A program made the translations under genes and the position numbers. A stretch of DNA of 64,000 bases from assembly GCF_040819555.1 (NCBI RefSeq), contig NZ_CP161920.1, positions 509,501 to 573,500 on the forward strand. Direction: 5' to 3'. Every line of letters starts with the position of its first letter. The stretch's first letter is position 1. Below the pieces are notes generated by a model that saw nothing but the letters and a program-made list of their open reading frames with translations, did not search any database and had not been told where the DNA came from. Below, in pieces: positions 17,999-27,915 of the stretch. Origin of the DNA: Nitratireductor sp. GISD-1A_MAKvit. GTDB taxonomy: Bacteria > Pseudomonadota > Alphaproteobacteria > Rhizobiales > Rhizobiaceae.

Positions 17999-18892
17999 AT
18001 GGTAGACAGGTTTGCGCGGCGCTTTCTGCCTTCCTTTTCGGTCTTACGCAGCTTCGCTTCCGCAGCGCGTCACCAGAGCTTCACGCTTGCAGCGGAAGAA
18101 CTGAATCTCACGCAAAGTGCTGTCAGCCGCCACATACGAGACATGGAGACTGCGCTGGGCTTCAGTCTTTTCCGCCGCGTGGGGCGCCGGGTGGTGCTTA
18201 CGCCCGCCGGCAAGAATCTTGCCGATGCCCTCGACGATGATCTGAGCCGAATCACCCAGACACTGCACCGGGCAATCGCCGCCGGCATGTCGGGCGCCAC
18301 GCTCAATGTGGCCAGTCTGCCGACGTTTGCCGCACGCTGGCTCATACCGCGCCTTCCGGAATTCGAGAAGCTGCATCCCGGCATCGGGATCAATCTGACA
18401 GCCCGGATCAATCCCTTCGATCTCGCGCATGAGCGGTTCGATGTGGCGATCCATTTCGGGCGCGAAAACTGGCCCGATGCACGTCTTACAAAGCTGTGTG
18501 ACGAAGCGATGATCGCAGTTGCATCGCCGCGGTTCATTGAAACGCACAATGTGACGGGGGCGGAAAGCCTTCTCGATGCGCCGCTTTTGCACCTGCAAAG
18601 CCGGCCGGGGGCATGGTCGGACTGGATGCGCGAGGCCGGTGTTGGTGATGTGCCGGCGCTACCTGGCAAGCAGTTCGATCAGTTCACCATGGTGATTGCG
18701 GGCGCAATGGCCGGTCTTGGGGCAGGACTTGTTCCGGCCTATCTTATCGAGGAGGAGCTTCGCTCTGGCATTCTTGCGCAGATTGGCGATGCCGTACTTG
18801 CGACCCAGAACAGCTATTTTCTCGTGCAGCCTCTTGGCGTTGAGAACCCGTCTGCAGATGCTTTCGTGTCCTGGGTGATAGCGCAGGTCTGA
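17999..18892 (+). CDS. LysR-family transcriptional regulator (GcvA-like)
   Basis: About 297 residues from the ATG at 17999; longer in-frame starts (17960, 17978) exist. The winged helix-turn-helix is at about 10-65 (SFTLAAEELNLTQSAVSRHI) and the effector-binding domain follows with DVAIHFGRENWPDA, typical of the GcvA/AmpR branch. It lies 195 bases upstream of, and in the same direction as, an ALDH7-type aldehyde dehydrogenase, the likely target. The ligand may be an amino acid such as lysine or a breakdown product (inference). Confidence 0.85.
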   Translation: MVDRFARRFLPSFSVLRSFASAARHQSFTLAAEELNLTQSAVSRHIRDMETALGFSLFRRVGRRVVLTPAGKNLADALDDDLSRITQTLHRAIAAGMSGATLNVASLPTFAARWLIPRLPEFEKLHPGIGINLTARINPFDLAHERFDVAIHFGRENWPDARLTKLCDEAMIAVASPRFIETHNVTGAESLLDAPLLHLQSRPGAWSDWMREAGVGDVPALPGKQFDQFTMVIAGAMAGLGAGLVPAYLIEEELRSGILAQIGDAVLATQNSYFLVQPLGVENPSADAFVSWVIAQV

Positions 18893-19087
18893 GGCCCGAC
18901 GGCGACGCCGGATATGCTCAATCTGCAAGATTTTATGGGAGATACATGATCGTCGATCATGAATGCAGTCCGATTTTCCGTTTTCAATCGGCTTCGGCTC
19001 TTCCTACATTCCAGCCAGGGGCCGGTCCGGCCGCGCGGCATTCTGCTGCGATTTTCGTGATGAATATTATGAGGGAGCGAAGCACCC

Positions 19088-20602
19088 ATGAACGTCAAGA
19101 ATGAAACAAGCGAGCTTTTGAAGCGGCTCGGCGTCGACGAGAAAGCTTTTACGGGTGGCGATCTGACCGTGCGGACGCCGGTGACCGGCGAGGAAATTGC
19201 CGCAGTCACTTCGATTTCGGCTGACGCTGCGGGTGCTGCCATTGAACGTGCACACACGGCTTTCAAGGCATGGCGCAATGTTCCCGGCCCGCGCCGTGGC
19301 GAACTGGTGCGTCTGCTGGGCGAGGAACTGCGCGCCTCCAAGGACGATCTCGGCCGTCTGGTTTCCATCGAAGTGGGCAAGATTCGCTCCGAGGGTCTGG
19401 GCGAAGTTCAGGAGATGATCGACATCTGCGACTTTGCAGTTGGCCTTTCGCGTCAGCTTTACGGCCTGACCATCGCCACCGAGCGCCCCGGTCACCGTAT
19501 GATGGAGACCTGGCATCCGCTTGGCGTGGTCGGTGTGATCTCGGCCTTCAACTTCCCTGTCGCGGTCTGGTCGTGGAATGCGGCACTGGCGCTTGTCTGC
19601 GGTGACAGTGTGGTGTGGAAGCCGTCTGAAAAGACGCCGCTGACGGCACTCGCCTGCGAGGCCATCTTCAAGCGTGCCGTCGCGCGCTTCGGTGACGATG
19701 CACCCGCCGACCTGCTCACCGTGCTGATGGGCGACCGCGCCGTCGGTGAAGTCATGGTCGACCACCCGAAAGTGCCGCTTGTCTCGGCCACCGGCTCAAC
19801 CCGCATGGGTCGCGAGGTTGGTCCGCGTCTGGCCAAGCGTTTCGCCCGCGCGGTTCTGGAGCTTGGTGGCAACAATGCCGGCATCGTCTGCCCCTCGGCA
19901 GATCTCGACATGGCGTTGCGCGCCATTGCGTTCGGCGCCATGGGCACTGCGGGACAGCGTTGCACCACGCTGCGTCGCCTGTTCGTGCATGAATCGGTCT
20001 ATGATGAGCTTCTTCCGCGCCTGCGCAAGGCCTACGAATCGGTCTCCGTCGGAAGCCCGCTCACGACCGATGCGCTGGTTGGTCCGCTGGTCGACAAGGC
20101 CGCGTTCGACAACATGCAGAAGGCGCTCGAAGAGGCGAAGAAGCTCGGCGGCAAGGTTGTTGGCGGCGCGCGTTTCGACAGCGGCGATGCGGACGCCTAT
20201 TACGCGCATCCGGCTCTGGTCGAGATGCCGGAACAGGCAGGTGTCGTACTGGAAGAGACATTTGCCCCGATCCTCTATGTGATGAAGTACAGCGATTTTG
20301 ACGATGCGCTGGAGCAGCACAACGCCGTCGGTGCTGGCCTTTCATCCTGTGTGTTCACGACGGATATGCGCGAAGCCGAGGAATTCCTCAGTGCACGTGG
20401 CTCGGACTGCGGTATCGCCAACGTCAACATCGGAACTTCCGGCGCTGAAATTGGCGGCGCGTTTGGCGGCGAGAAGGAAACCGGCGGTGGCCGCGAATCC
20501 GGCTCGGATGCATGGAAAGCCTATATGCGCCGCGCCACGAACACGGTGAACTATTCCAAGGAACTGCCGCTCGCACAGGGCGTCTCGTTCGACATCGAGT
20601 AG
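19088..20602 (+). CDS. amaB: ALDH7-type aldehyde dehydrogenase, probable L-aminoadipate-semialdehyde/piperideine-6-carboxylate dehydrogenase
   Basis: An NAD-dependent aldehyde dehydrogenase of 504 residues, close to the antiquitin (ALDH7A1) pattern. Visible features are FNFPVAVWSWN, the cofactor loop ATGSTRMG, the general base glutamate in VLELGGNNAGIV, the catalytic cysteine in GTAGQRCTTLRR, and a C-terminal NVNIGTSGAEIGGAFGGEKE characteristic of this subfamily. Members oxidise 2-aminoadipate semialdehyde in lysine degradation; betaine aldehyde oxidation is an alternative. GGGAGCG precedes the ATG, and a terminator follows at 20621-20649. A LysR regulator lies upstream. Confidence 0.82.
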   Translation: MNVKNETSELLKRLGVDEKAFTGGDLTVRTPVTGEEIAAVTSISADAAGAAIERAHTAFKAWRNVPGPRRGELVRLLGEELRASKDDLGRLVSIEVGKIRSEGLGEVQEMIDICDFAVGLSRQLYGLTIATERPGHRMMETWHPLGVVGVISAFNFPVAVWSWNAALALVCGDSVVWKPSEKTPLTALACEAIFKRAVARFGDDAPADLLTVLMGDRAVGEVMVDHPKVPLVSATGSTRMGREVGPRLAKRFARAVLELGGNNAGIVCPSADLDMALRAIAFGAMGTAGQRCTTLRRLFVHESVYDELLPRLRKAYESVSVGSPLTTDALVGPLVDKAAFDNMQKALEEAKKLGGKVVGGARFDSGDADAYYAHPALVEMPEQAGVVLEETFAPILYVMKYSDFDDALEQHNAVGAGLSSCVFTTDMREAEEFLSARGSDCGIANVNIGTSGAEIGGAFGGEKETGGGRESGSDAWKAYMRRATNTVNYSKELPLAQGVSFDIE

Positions 20603-20620
20603 GGCGAAAACCACGGCAAC

Positions 20621-20649
20621 AAAAAGGGCGGCTCCGGGCCGCCCTTTTC
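20621..20649 (+). terminator. Rho-independent terminator after the ALDH gene
   Basis: AAAAAGGGCGGC, short loop, GCCGCCCTTTT. The stem is perfect and has A's before and T's after, so it can serve both the ALDH gene (plus) and the converging gapR gene (minus). Confidence 0.85.
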
Positions 20650-20670
20650 ATATTCGGCTGCTGGCCGGGA

Positions 20671-20934
20671 TCATTCCATGCCGAGCGCGGCCTTGTAGAG
20701 GTCGATCATTGCCTCTTCTTCCTGCCGCTCCGCCTGGTCTTTCTTGCGCAGCCGCACGATGCTGCGCACAGCCTTGGTGTCGAAGCCGTTCGCCTTCATC
20801 TCGGCATAGACTTCCTTGATGTCCTCGGCGATCGTCTTCTTGTCTTCTTCAAGACGCTCGACACGCTCTATAAAGGCGCGAAGCTGGCCCGCGGCCACTG
20901 TATCGGCGGTCTCGGTCGTGATGTCGTCGGCCAT
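20671..20934 (-). CDS. gapR: GapR-type nucleoid-associated protein (DUF2312)
   Basis: An 87-residue DNA-binding protein. It matches Caulobacter GapR over its length: [20 protein letters not shown], then [22 protein letters not shown] and [18 protein letters not shown]. GapR forms a helical clamp around overtwisted DNA and supports gyrase and topoisomerase IV ahead of forks. ATG 20934 is preceded by GGAG at a good distance, excluding longer frames. The next genes upstream on the minus strand are DUF1244 and an amidohydrolase. Confidence 0.9.
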   Translation of the reverse strand: MADDITTETADTVAAGQLRAFIERVERLEEDKKTIAEDIKEVYAEMKANGFDTKAVRSIVRLRKKDQAERQEEEAMIDLYKAALGME

Positions 20935-21071
20935 GCAAAACTCCGGTCGATTGTTCGAAAGGCCCGCGAGTCGGGGCGTTTGATTATGGCAGGTTCGATG
21001 CCTCAGCTGCGCCCGGTGGTCAAGGCATTTGCTGTTCTGGAACCGTCTGCTGCTGCCAGCCGGGTGTTTCC

Positions 21072-21380
21072 TTAATGATCCTTCGGCCGGTTTTCCTCGA
21101 ATGCCGCCTTCTGCTGAGCCGTCGCTTCGGTCTGGTGTCTGGCGCGCCATTCGTCATACGGCATTCCATAGATGATCTCGCGCGATTCTTCCTTGGACAG
21201 TGCGATGCCCTCTGCCTCTGCCGCATCCCGATACCAGTTCGACAGGCAGTTGCGGCAAAAACCGGCCAGATTCATCATGTCGATGTTCTGGACATCGGTG
21301 CGTGCACGCAGATGCTCGACCAGACGGCGAAACGCGGCGGCTTCCAGGTCCCGTTTCTTTTCATCGTTCAGCGTGGTCAT
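21072..21380 (-). CDS. DUF1244 family protein
   Basis: A 102-residue small acidic-to-neutral protein with [18 protein letters not shown], then [15 protein letters not shown] (two cysteines three apart) and [12 protein letters not shown]. This is the conserved pattern of DUF1244, found across Alphaproteobacteria, with no assigned function that I know of. The CxxC could bind a metal. It starts 11 bases after the stop of the amidohydrolase gene, so the two are very likely co-transcribed. Confidence 0.82.
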   Translation of the reverse strand: MTTLNDEKKRDLEAAAFRRLVEHLRARTDVQNIDMMNLAGFCRNCLSNWYRDAAEAEGIALSKEESREIIYGMPYDEWRARHQTEATAQQKAAFEENRPKDH

Positions 21381-21391
21381 GGCGTCCTCCT

Positions 21392-22189
21392 TTACGGCTC
21401 GTCGTTCCGCGATCCAAAATGCATGGTCCTGTGCATATCGGGCCGCGCGTTGATGGCTTCAAGCATGGGGGCGAGTTTCTCCGCCCAGGCCGCCGCGCCT
21501 GCCTCATCGGCAATCAGATCCTGACGGATCTCGATCAGCGCGTAGGGAAAACCTCTCATCGTCGCATGCGTGTGCATTGTGTCCCCGGGATAGGACCCGT
21601 CATAGGGCTCATTGTCCCCGACGGTGAGATCTCCCTGTGCCCGCAGCATCTCGATCAATGGTCCTGCCGCGCGGTCGTCCCTGTCCCACAGAACGCCCAC
21701 CTCCCATGGTCGCCACCGGCCGAGCAGGAAAGGCGTGAAAGAATGTATCGAGATGAGCACCGGGGCCTGTCCCGTGGCGTCCTCGACTTCTTTCGCTGCA
21801 GAAGCCAATGCCCTGTGATAAGGCAGGTAGTAGCAGTCGATGCGGGTTTGCCGTTCTGCGGCGCTCAGTGGATAGTTTCCTGGTATGATGGTCCCGTCAT
21901 AAAGCTGGCGGACGAGTGTCGGATCGTCGAGGCCGCGATTGGGATCGATCAGGAGACGCGAGAAACCACAAAGAATTGCCGGTACGTGCAGTTTCGCTGC
22001 GAGAATGCGCGTTACGGCCTCCACGCCGATATCGTAGGCGATATGGCGTTCCAGTTCGGTGGCCGGAATGCCCAGCGTGCCGTAATGGTCTGGCAGAGCG
22101 CGGCGGGCATGATCGGCGACAAGCAGGAGCCCTTTCGCCGAATCACCGGGCAGAAACTCGAATGGCGATGTGAAGGCGATGGCGCTCAT
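21392..22189 (-). CDS. N-formylglutamate amidohydrolase family protein
   Basis: A 265-residue zinc hydrolase of the FGase family (HutG-like). Supporting segments are ADHARRALPDHYGTLG, HIAYDIGVEAVTR, the ISIHSFTPFLLGR motif with likely metal ligand, and ALIEIRQDLI near the C-terminus. It hydrolyses N-formyl-glutamate or a related amide; no histidine-use genes are nearby, so the real substrate may differ. The start is set at the ATG at 22189 because the sequence upstream does not resemble the family. Confidence 0.8.
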   Translation of the reverse strand: MSAIAFTSPFEFLPGDSAKGLLLVADHARRALPDHYGTLGIPATELERHIAYDIGVEAVTRILAAKLHVPAILCGFSRLLIDPNRGLDDPTLVRQLYDGTIIPGNYPLSAAERQTRIDCYYLPYHRALASAAKEVEDATGQAPVLISIHSFTPFLLGRWRPWEVGVLWDRDDRAAGPLIEMLRAQGDLTVGDNEPYDGSYPGDTMHTHATMRGFPYALIEIRQDLIADEAGAAAWAEKLAPMLEAINARPDMHRTMHFGSRNDEP

Positions 22190-22351
22190 GAAATGAAACC
22201 GGACAGCCGGTGCTGTAATTAAATGCCGACTGATTGCCGGGTAACTCCGTAGTTTCACGATGCCGCCTGTCGCGCAAGTCTATCGATGAAATGATACGGT
22301 GGAAGCCGATGTCGCGTTGACAGGCGCCCGGACATTGCCGAAAAGGAAAAT

Positions 22352-22864
22352 ATGCTCAGGTCGAATTCAATGTTGTCAAAAATACTTCGACGGGCGTCGC
22401 TCGCAAAACACCGGATGGTTGGGCTGTCAGTCGTTTCGGCCGGTCTGGTGTTTGCGGTCCTGGCGCCAACACCTGCATTTGCCGATTTCCGGGTTTGCAA
22501 CTCGACCCAGAACCTCGTCGGTGTGGCGATCGGATACCGCACCGCTTCCGGCTGGATCAGTGAGGGGTGGTGGCGCATCGAGAAATCGAGCTGCAAGACC
22601 CTGATCGAAGGTCCTTTGGAATCCCGATATTATTACCTGTATGCGGAAGACGCGGCGAGCGGTGGACGCTGGGAAGGGGAGGTGCAGATGTGCGTTGCAC
22701 TGACCGAATTCAAGATTGCCGGCACCAATGATTGTTTTGCGCGGGGCTTCCAGCGTGCCGGATTCCAGGAATATGACACCCGCGAACAGGAAAACTGGAT
22801 GGTGGATTTGACCGACGGACCGGCAGAAAACAGCACGTTGACGAATTCGGATGCTTCGCAATGA
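22352..22864 (+). CDS. DUF1036 periplasmic protein
   Basis: A 170-residue exported protein with a signal segment (VVSAGLVFAVLAPTPAFA, cut after AFA near residue 44). The DUF1036 domain follows: DFRVCNSTQNLVGVAIGYR, GWWRIEKSSCKTL and CFARGFQRAGFQEYDT. Several cysteines may form disulfides. An internal ATG at 22370 (MLSKIL) is an alternative start. Its stop overlaps the start of pyk (ATGA), so the two are translationally coupled; this pairing is common in rhizobia. Function is unknown. Confidence 0.85.
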   Translation: MLRSNSMLSKILRRASLAKHRMVGLSVVSAGLVFAVLAPTPAFADFRVCNSTQNLVGVAIGYRTASGWISEGWWRIEKSSCKTLIEGPLESRYYYLYAEDAASGGRWEGEVQMCVALTEFKIAGTNDCFARGFQRAGFQEYDTREQENWMVDLTDGPAENSTLTNSDASQ

Positions 22865-24298
22865 GGCGCAATCGCAAGGTCAAGATTCTCGCCACGCTCG
22901 GTCCTGCCTCCTCCGAGGAAGAAAGCATTCAGCGGCTGTTCGAGGCAGGTGCAGACGTGTTCCGCATCAATATGAGCCATGCCAGCCATGATCTGATGCG
23001 CACGCTGGTGGGGCGAATCCGCTCCGTGGAAAAGAAAGTCGGGCACCCTATCGGCATCCTTGCCGATCTTCAGGGACCGAAACTTCGCGTCGGCACGTTT
23101 GCGGACAAGAGTGTCGAGCTTTCGGTTGGACAGGCTTTCACGCTGGATGCAGATCCTGCGCCCGGCAACGACAAACGGGTTCATCTGCCTCATCCCGAAA
23201 TTCTGAAATCCGTGGAACCCGGCCACCGCCTTCTGATCGATGATGGTCGGCTTCAGCTCAAGGCCGTCAAGAATGATGGCAAGGCAATCACCTGCGAAGT
23301 GGTTGCCGGCAACAGGATTTCTGATCGGAAAGGCGTGAGCCTTCCCGACACGGACCTGCCGATGGGCGCGCTGACCGCCAAGGATCGCAAGGATCTCGAT
23401 GCGGTCCTGTCTTCCGATGTCGACTGGATTGCGCTGTCCTTCATTCAAAGACCCGAGGATCTGGCCGAGGTGCGCAAGGTCGCACGGGGGCGTGCTGCGC
23501 TTCTTGCCAAAATCGAGAAGCCGCAGGCCGTGAAGCGTCTGGCGGAGATCATCGAGCTTTCCGATGCATTGATGGTTGCACGTGGCGATCTCGGGGTCGA
23601 GATGCCGCTTGAGGCCGTTCCGGGCATCCAGAAGCAGATCACGCGCGCCTGCCGCCGGGCGGGCAAGCCTGTCGTGGTGGCCACGCAGATGCTTGAGTCG
23701 ATGATCTCGGCTCCGGTTCCCACACGTGCCGAGGTTTCGGACGTCGCAACCGCCGTGTTCGAAGGCGCGGATGCTGTCATGCTTTCGGCAGAATCGGCGG
23801 CGGGCGAGTATCCCGTGGAGGCCGTTGCCACGATGGACTCCATTGCCACCAAGGTGGAGCAGGATCCGACATATCCGACGATAATCAACGGTCAACGCAC
23901 GGAGCCCGAGCCAACGGGTGCGGATGCCATTTCCATGGCCTCACGCCAAATTGCCGAGACACTCAATCTTTCGGCGATCATTTCCTACACCTCCTCAGGT
24001 ACAACGGGGCTGCGTGCCGCACGTGAGCGCCCACATGTACCGATCATCGCGCTTTCGCCGGTTGTGGAAACGGCCCCGCCGCCTGTCCCTGGTATGGGGC
24101 ACGCACTGCGTGGTTACGGAGGATGCTGCGGATCTCGATGACATGGTCAACCGTGCCTGCCGCATCGCCTACGAAGAGGGCTTTGCCAAACCGGGCAATC
24201 GCGTGATTGTGACCGCCGGTGTGCCGCTTGGAACCCCCGGCGCGACCAACATGCTGCGCATTGCCTATGTCGGATCGGACGGTCTGGGCGGGATCTGA
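22861..24298 (+). CDS. pyk: Pyruvate kinase (frame interrupted once)
   Basis: Glycolytic enzyme converting PEP and ADP to pyruvate and ATP, 478 residues after correction. It shows ILATLGPASSEEE, FRINMSHASHD, the catalytic-lysine region LLAKIEKPQAV, VARGDLGVEMPLE and the MLESMI/TRAEVSDVA segment. The frame breaks at 24074-24077, where CCCC should be CCC (ETARRLSLVWG across the join); the last 70 residues including GTPGATNMLRIAYVG are then in frame. This is one of six single-base insertions in a GGCC context. The upstream partner is a DUF1036 gene with an ATGA overlap. Confidence 0.93.
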
Positions 24299-24418
24299 AC
24301 CCTGTTGAGACATAAGCATGACCGGCGAGCCTGGCTCGCCGGTGGCTGCCGTGTGTAGAGCCCCCGCCTGTTCTCCCGCGTTCAGCTTGCGAGGGGGGAG
24401 AGGCGCCCCTGACGCCGG

Positions 24419-25012
24419 TCAGATGCCCTGGCCGTCCAGCTCGTCGGATATCTCGGCTATTGCGCTCTGTGCGCTTCGCAGCATGGGATAGATCTCCAGA
24501 ACCTTTTCATAGGCGGCAAGGGCCTGCTCATCGCGCCCGCTTTGTTGCAGAATGCGAGCCAGGCCTGCCAATGCTCCGAAATGGCGTGGCTCCAGCTCCA
24601 GGGTTCGCGAGATGTCGGCCATGGCGCGGGCATGGTCATTCATCATGAAGTGCACCGTGGCGCGGCGATTCCATCCTTCCGGGTATGTGGGAAACAGAAG
24701 GGTAACCTGATCGAGGAAATCCAGAGCGACGGAAAACTTCTCCGCCTTGATTGCATCGTTCGCCCAGCCCATCAGGAGATTGGCTGTGTCGCTGTCGGAA
24801 TCGGACAGGGCCCTGCCGATGCGCAGGGCTATGCGACGAGCGGCCTGCTCGTTTGGTTCTTTTTTGAGGGTTTGGAAAAGCGCATCAAGGCGCGTCTGAC
24901 TTTCCTCTGCCGCTTTAGGCAGTGATTCGCCAGGGCGAGGCTCGTCCTCGGCCTGAGCGGCCGCCAGACTCGCCAGAAAGGCAATCGAAAAGGCAATCAG
25001 GAATCGCACCAT
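24419..25012 (-). CDS. Exported tetratricopeptide-repeat protein
   Basis: A 197-residue protein with a signal peptide (MVRFLIAFSIAFLASLAAAQA). About three TPR units lie at roughly 80-190 (SVALDFLDQVTLLFPTYPEG, ARAMADISRTLELEPRHFGA, EQALAAYEKVLEIYPMLRSA). TPR proteins act as protein-binding scaffolds; this one would be periplasmic. It is the only gene between pyk and rpmJ and shows no specific partner. Similar short TPR proteins are widespread in Hyphomicrobiales. Confidence 0.82.
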   Translation of the reverse strand: MVRFLIAFSIAFLASLAAAQAEDEPRPGESLPKAAEESQTRLDALFQTLKKEPNEQAARRIALRIGRALSDSDSDTANLLMGWANDAIKAEKFSVALDFLDQVTLLFPTYPEGWNRRATVHFMMNDHARAMADISRTLELEPRHFGALAGLARILQQSGRDEQALAAYEKVLEIYPMLRSAQSAIAEISDELDGQGI

Positions 25013-25082
25013 GCCGCGATAATAAGCGCGGCTGGTGAAAAGGAAAACTGAATTTCGCGTGAGGTCCGCCGAAACCGGCGGA

Positions 25083-25208
25083 TCAGCCCTGCCGTGCCTT
25101 GAAGCGCGGGTTGGACTTGTTGATGATGTAGATGCGGCCCTTGCGACGAACCATGCGGTTTTCGCGGTGACGGGTCTTCAGCGCCTTGAGCGAGTTTTTG
25201 ATTTTCAT
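25083..25208 (-). CDS. rpmJ: 50S ribosomal protein L36
   Basis: A 41-residue protein starting [20 protein letters not shown] and ending [13 protein letters not shown]. This is the L36 variant without the zinc-binding cysteines, usual in rhizobia. It stands alone, as in many Alphaproteobacteria, rather than in the spc operon. Translation starts at ATG 25208; upstream in-frame codons do not resemble the protein. Confidence 0.95.
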   Translation of the reverse strand: MKIKNSLKALKTRHRENRMVRRKGRIYIINKSNPRFKARQG

Positions 25209-25400
25209 CGTTCTTGTCCGTGGTTGGCCGTGCGGCCCGAAATGAGAAGGCGCGCTGTCATGCGCGCCACAAGTCGATGGGCTCATAGACGAGGATCGCT
25301 GTCCATGTCAACCTCCAGACCGGTCTGCGCCGCCACAAAGCGGCGGTTCGGGCCGGAGAATTCAGATTTTCAGGCAACGTCTTTCCCGAAGGAAACTCAC

Positions 25401-25814
25401 ATGGCACGACACGGATATCTTTTTTCCATCGCCCTCGCCGCGCTGGTTGGCCCGCTCTGGCTTGCTGGCGCTGCAGCCCAGGAGCCCGATTGCGGAAGTC
25501 CGCAGACACAGCTCGACATGACACAGTGTGCGAGTGAGGATTACCGCATCGCCGATGCCGAACTGAATGCGCGGTACGGCGCGGTCATGCGCCGCTACGA
25601 AAGCAACGAGGAGGGGCGTCGCATGCTGCAGGATGCGCAGCGTGCCTGGATCCGGTTTCGCGATGCGGAGTGCGCCCTGGCCACGCTCAGCGTGCGCGGC
25701 GGATCCATTGAGCCGATGATACGGGCGCAATGTCTTCAGGAACTGACCGAAACGCGTGCACGGCAACTGGAAGAACTTGCGCAGTGCGAAGAGGGAGATC
25801 TCAGCTGCCTGTGA
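25401..25814 (+). CDS. DUF1311 (LprI-like) secreted protein
   Basis: A 137-residue protein with a signal peptide (RHGYLFSIALAALVGPLWLA, cut after AAA/AQ). The mature part has the DUF1311 pattern: CGSPQTQLDMTQCASEDY, ADAELNARYGAVMRRY and LQDAQRAWIRFRDAEC, with cysteines likely in disulfides. The family is related to LprI, a lysozyme-inhibitor lipoprotein of mycobacteria, but this role is unproven for rhizobial members. ATG 25401 has an AAGGAAA ribosome site. Its end overlaps the minus-strand purK end by 14 bases. Confidence 0.82.
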   Translation: MARHGYLFSIALAALVGPLWLAGAAAQEPDCGSPQTQLDMTQCASEDYRIADAELNARYGAVMRRYESNEEGRRMLQDAQRAWIRFRDAECALATLSVRGGSIEPMIRAQCLQELTETRARQLEELAQCEEGDLSCL

Positions 25815-26878
25815 GCCGAGTGAAATGCCCCATCTTTCTGCCGGCCCGGATATCGCTCTTGCCATAGAGATGCAGCATCAGACCGGGTTCGGTGAGGAGG
25901 TCGGGTGCGCGTAGAACCTCGTCGCCGATCAGGTTTTCCATGATGCAGTCGGAGTGTCTTGCGGTGCTGCCCAGCGGCAGGGCCGGCCACCGCGCGGATA
26001 TGCTGGTCGAACTGCGAAACCACACACGCCGCTTCGGTCCAGTGACCCGAGTTGTGAACCCGGGGGGCGATCTCGTTGACCAGCACCTTGCCGTTGTCGA
26101 GAACGAAAAACTCGACACCCAGCACTCCGACATACTGGAGCGCGGAAAGAATGTCCCTTGCCGCCTGGCAGACTGCAGCCGAGGTTTCGCGATCAACCAT
26201 GGCAGGCACGGTGGAGCGATGCAGGATCCCGTTGCGATGTTCGTTCTCTGCGGGATCGTAGGTGGCCATGCTGCCATCCTGTGCACGCGCGGCAATCACG
26301 GAGACTTCCCTGCGAAAGGGAACAAGCGCTTCCAGGATCAGCGGAACATTGCCCATATTGGCATAAACGGGTTCGTCGCCGACCGATTGGTTGGGCCGAA
26401 AGACCCGCTGACCCTTACCATCATAGCCTAGGCGGCGCGTCTTGAGGACGCCGCCGGAAAAGCGTTTCAGGCCCTGAGCCAGGTCTTCGTCGTTGTCTAC
26501 CGATATGAAGGGGGCGGTGGAGATACCATTGGAATTCAGAAAGATCTTCTCCGCCAGCCGATCCTGCGCTGCTTCCAGTGCCTCGGGGGGCGGAAAAACG
26601 GGCACTTCTTCGGAGAGGGAAGAAACAGTTGCCACCGGCACGTTTTCAAATTCGTAGGTCACCACATCGCACGTTTCGGTGAGGCGGCTCAGCGCCTGTG
26701 CGTCGTCGTAGGCAGCGTGGATAAAGGTGTTGGAGACCTGTGCTGCAGGACTATCCGCCGAAGGGTCGAGCACGACAGTGCGGTATCCAAGTCGAGCTGC
26801 GGAAATTGCCAGCATCCGGCCGAGCTGGCCGCCACCGAGGATTCCGATGGTTGCGTCTTGTCGAAGTGGTCCTGCCAT
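25801..26878 (-). CDS. purK: 5-(carboxyamino)imidazole ribonucleotide synthase (frame interrupted once)
   Basis: Purine biosynthesis enzyme making N5-CAIR from AIR, bicarbonate and ATP, 358 residues after correction. The ATP-grasp fold shows IGILGGGQLGRMLA, KTRRLGYDGKGQ, EALVPFRREVSVIAAR and VNEIAPRVHNSGHWT. The frame breaks at 25980-25982 (plus-strand GGG should be GG): after it the family sequence AGLPLGSTARHSDCIMENL continues in the other frame to 25801. This is one of six insertions in a GGCC context, so probably a sequencing error. It starts 2 bases after purE. Confidence 0.92.
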
Positions 26879-26880
26879 GG

Positions 26881-27372
26881 TCAGTCCACCGGGTATTCTG
26901 CAACCTGCGCCGCCTGTTCGGCGCGCCAGGCATCCAGTCTTTCTGCGAGTTCGATATCCTGAAGTGCAAGCACCGCAGCCGAGAGAAGAGCGGCATTGAT
27001 TGCGCCAGCGCGACCGATGGCCAGTGTGCCGACGGGGATGCCGGCTGGCATCTGCACGATGGACAGAAGCGAGTCCTGGCCGGAAAGCGCCTTCGATTCG
27101 ACGGGCACGCCGAACACGGGAAGTGGTGTCATCGCGGCGGTCATGCCGGGCAGGTGCGCGGCCCCGCCCGCCCCGGCGATGATGGTCTGAAAGCCTTCAT
27201 CCCGCGCGCTCTTGGCAAACTCGTAAAGACGATCTGGCGTGCGGTGTGCCGAAACGATCCGCGCCTCATACTCGACACCCAGCTGGTCCAGCGTATCGGC
27301 GGCATGGCGCATGGTCGCCCAGTCGGATTGACTTCCCATGATAATCGCTACTCGAGCAGACCGGTCAGCCAT
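26881..27372 (-). CDS. purE: N5-CAIR mutase
   Basis: A 163-residue enzyme that rearranges N5-CAIR to CAIR in purine synthesis. Diagnostic segments are [14 protein letters not shown] (phosphate loop), [16 protein letters not shown] with the catalytic histidine, [11 protein letters not shown] and [12 protein letters not shown]. It has the length typical of class I PurE. GAGAGG precedes ATG 27372. It is followed after 2 bases by purK, the normal operon order. Confidence 0.95.
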   Translation of the reverse strand: MADRSARVAIIMGSQSDWATMRHAADTLDQLGVEYEARIVSAHRTPDRLYEFAKSARDEGFQTIIAGAGGAAHLPGMTAAMTPLPVFGVPVESKALSGQDSLLSIVQMPAGIPVGTLAIGRAGAINAALLSAAVLALQDIELAERLDAWRAEQAAQVAEYPVD

Positions 27373-27451
27373 CGAAACCTCTCGCAATCAAAAAACAGGC
27401 TGTAATCAAAAGCGAAGCCCATCGCAACCTTGAACGGGCGATCACCGGAGT

Positions 27452-27661
27452 TCAGGCGATGATGTCGGGTATGATGCTGTCTTCGAGTTCCTGAAGCCGG
27501 TCTTTCAGCGCCAGCTTCTTCTTTTTCATGCGCTGAATGCGAAGCGGGTCCGTACCCGTGGCGATCATTGCATTGATTGCGGCATCGAAATCCGCATGGT
27601 CCTGTTTGAGGCGGGCAAATTCCAGCCGAATTTCCGCCTGTTCCTGTTCAGATGTCACCAC
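27452..27661 (-). CDS. DUF465 (YdcH-like) small protein
   Basis: About 69 residues if translation starts at GTG 27661 (or GTG 27658); an ATG at 27781 would add 40 residues that do not look like the family. The DUF465 core is clear: IRLEFARLKQDHADFDAAIN, then DPLRIQRMKKKKLALKDR and ELEDSIIPDIIA. It forms a helical hairpin or coiled coil. It sits between purE and a divergent second DUF465 gene; the family's function is unknown. Confidence 0.7.
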   Translation of the reverse strand: MVTSEQEQAEIRLEFARLKQDHADFDAAINAMIATGTDPLRIQRMKKKKLALKDRLQELEDSIIPDIIA

Positions 27662-27915
27662 AGCCAGCCGACCCAAATGTGCGAAAACATTTTGCAAGCG
27701 TTCGGGAGAGCGCCCGGACAAACGTGCAAACCGCTCGATGCCGTAGGGGTTGTCCCGCCAGCGCGGGCGCTTATACCACATTTCGATGTTACGGGAAATG
27801 CTACTAGACTGCGTTCGACAAGCCACATTTGTAATGGCACACTGATTGGATCGCCGGTCCATGGGGCGGGTAAAAGGGTCGGCGAGTTCTCGAGGAAACA
27901 AAGGAGAACCCTATC

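Noticed and set aside
20512-21075. A 187-codon plus-strand frame over the end of the ALDH gene and gapR
   Set aside because: It overlaps two firm genes and a terminator, and no homology is apparent.
24322-24342. Inverted repeat CCGGCGAG / CTCGCCGG after pyk as a Rho-independent terminator
   Set aside because: The stem is good but no T-run follows; it may help termination but is not listed as a feature.
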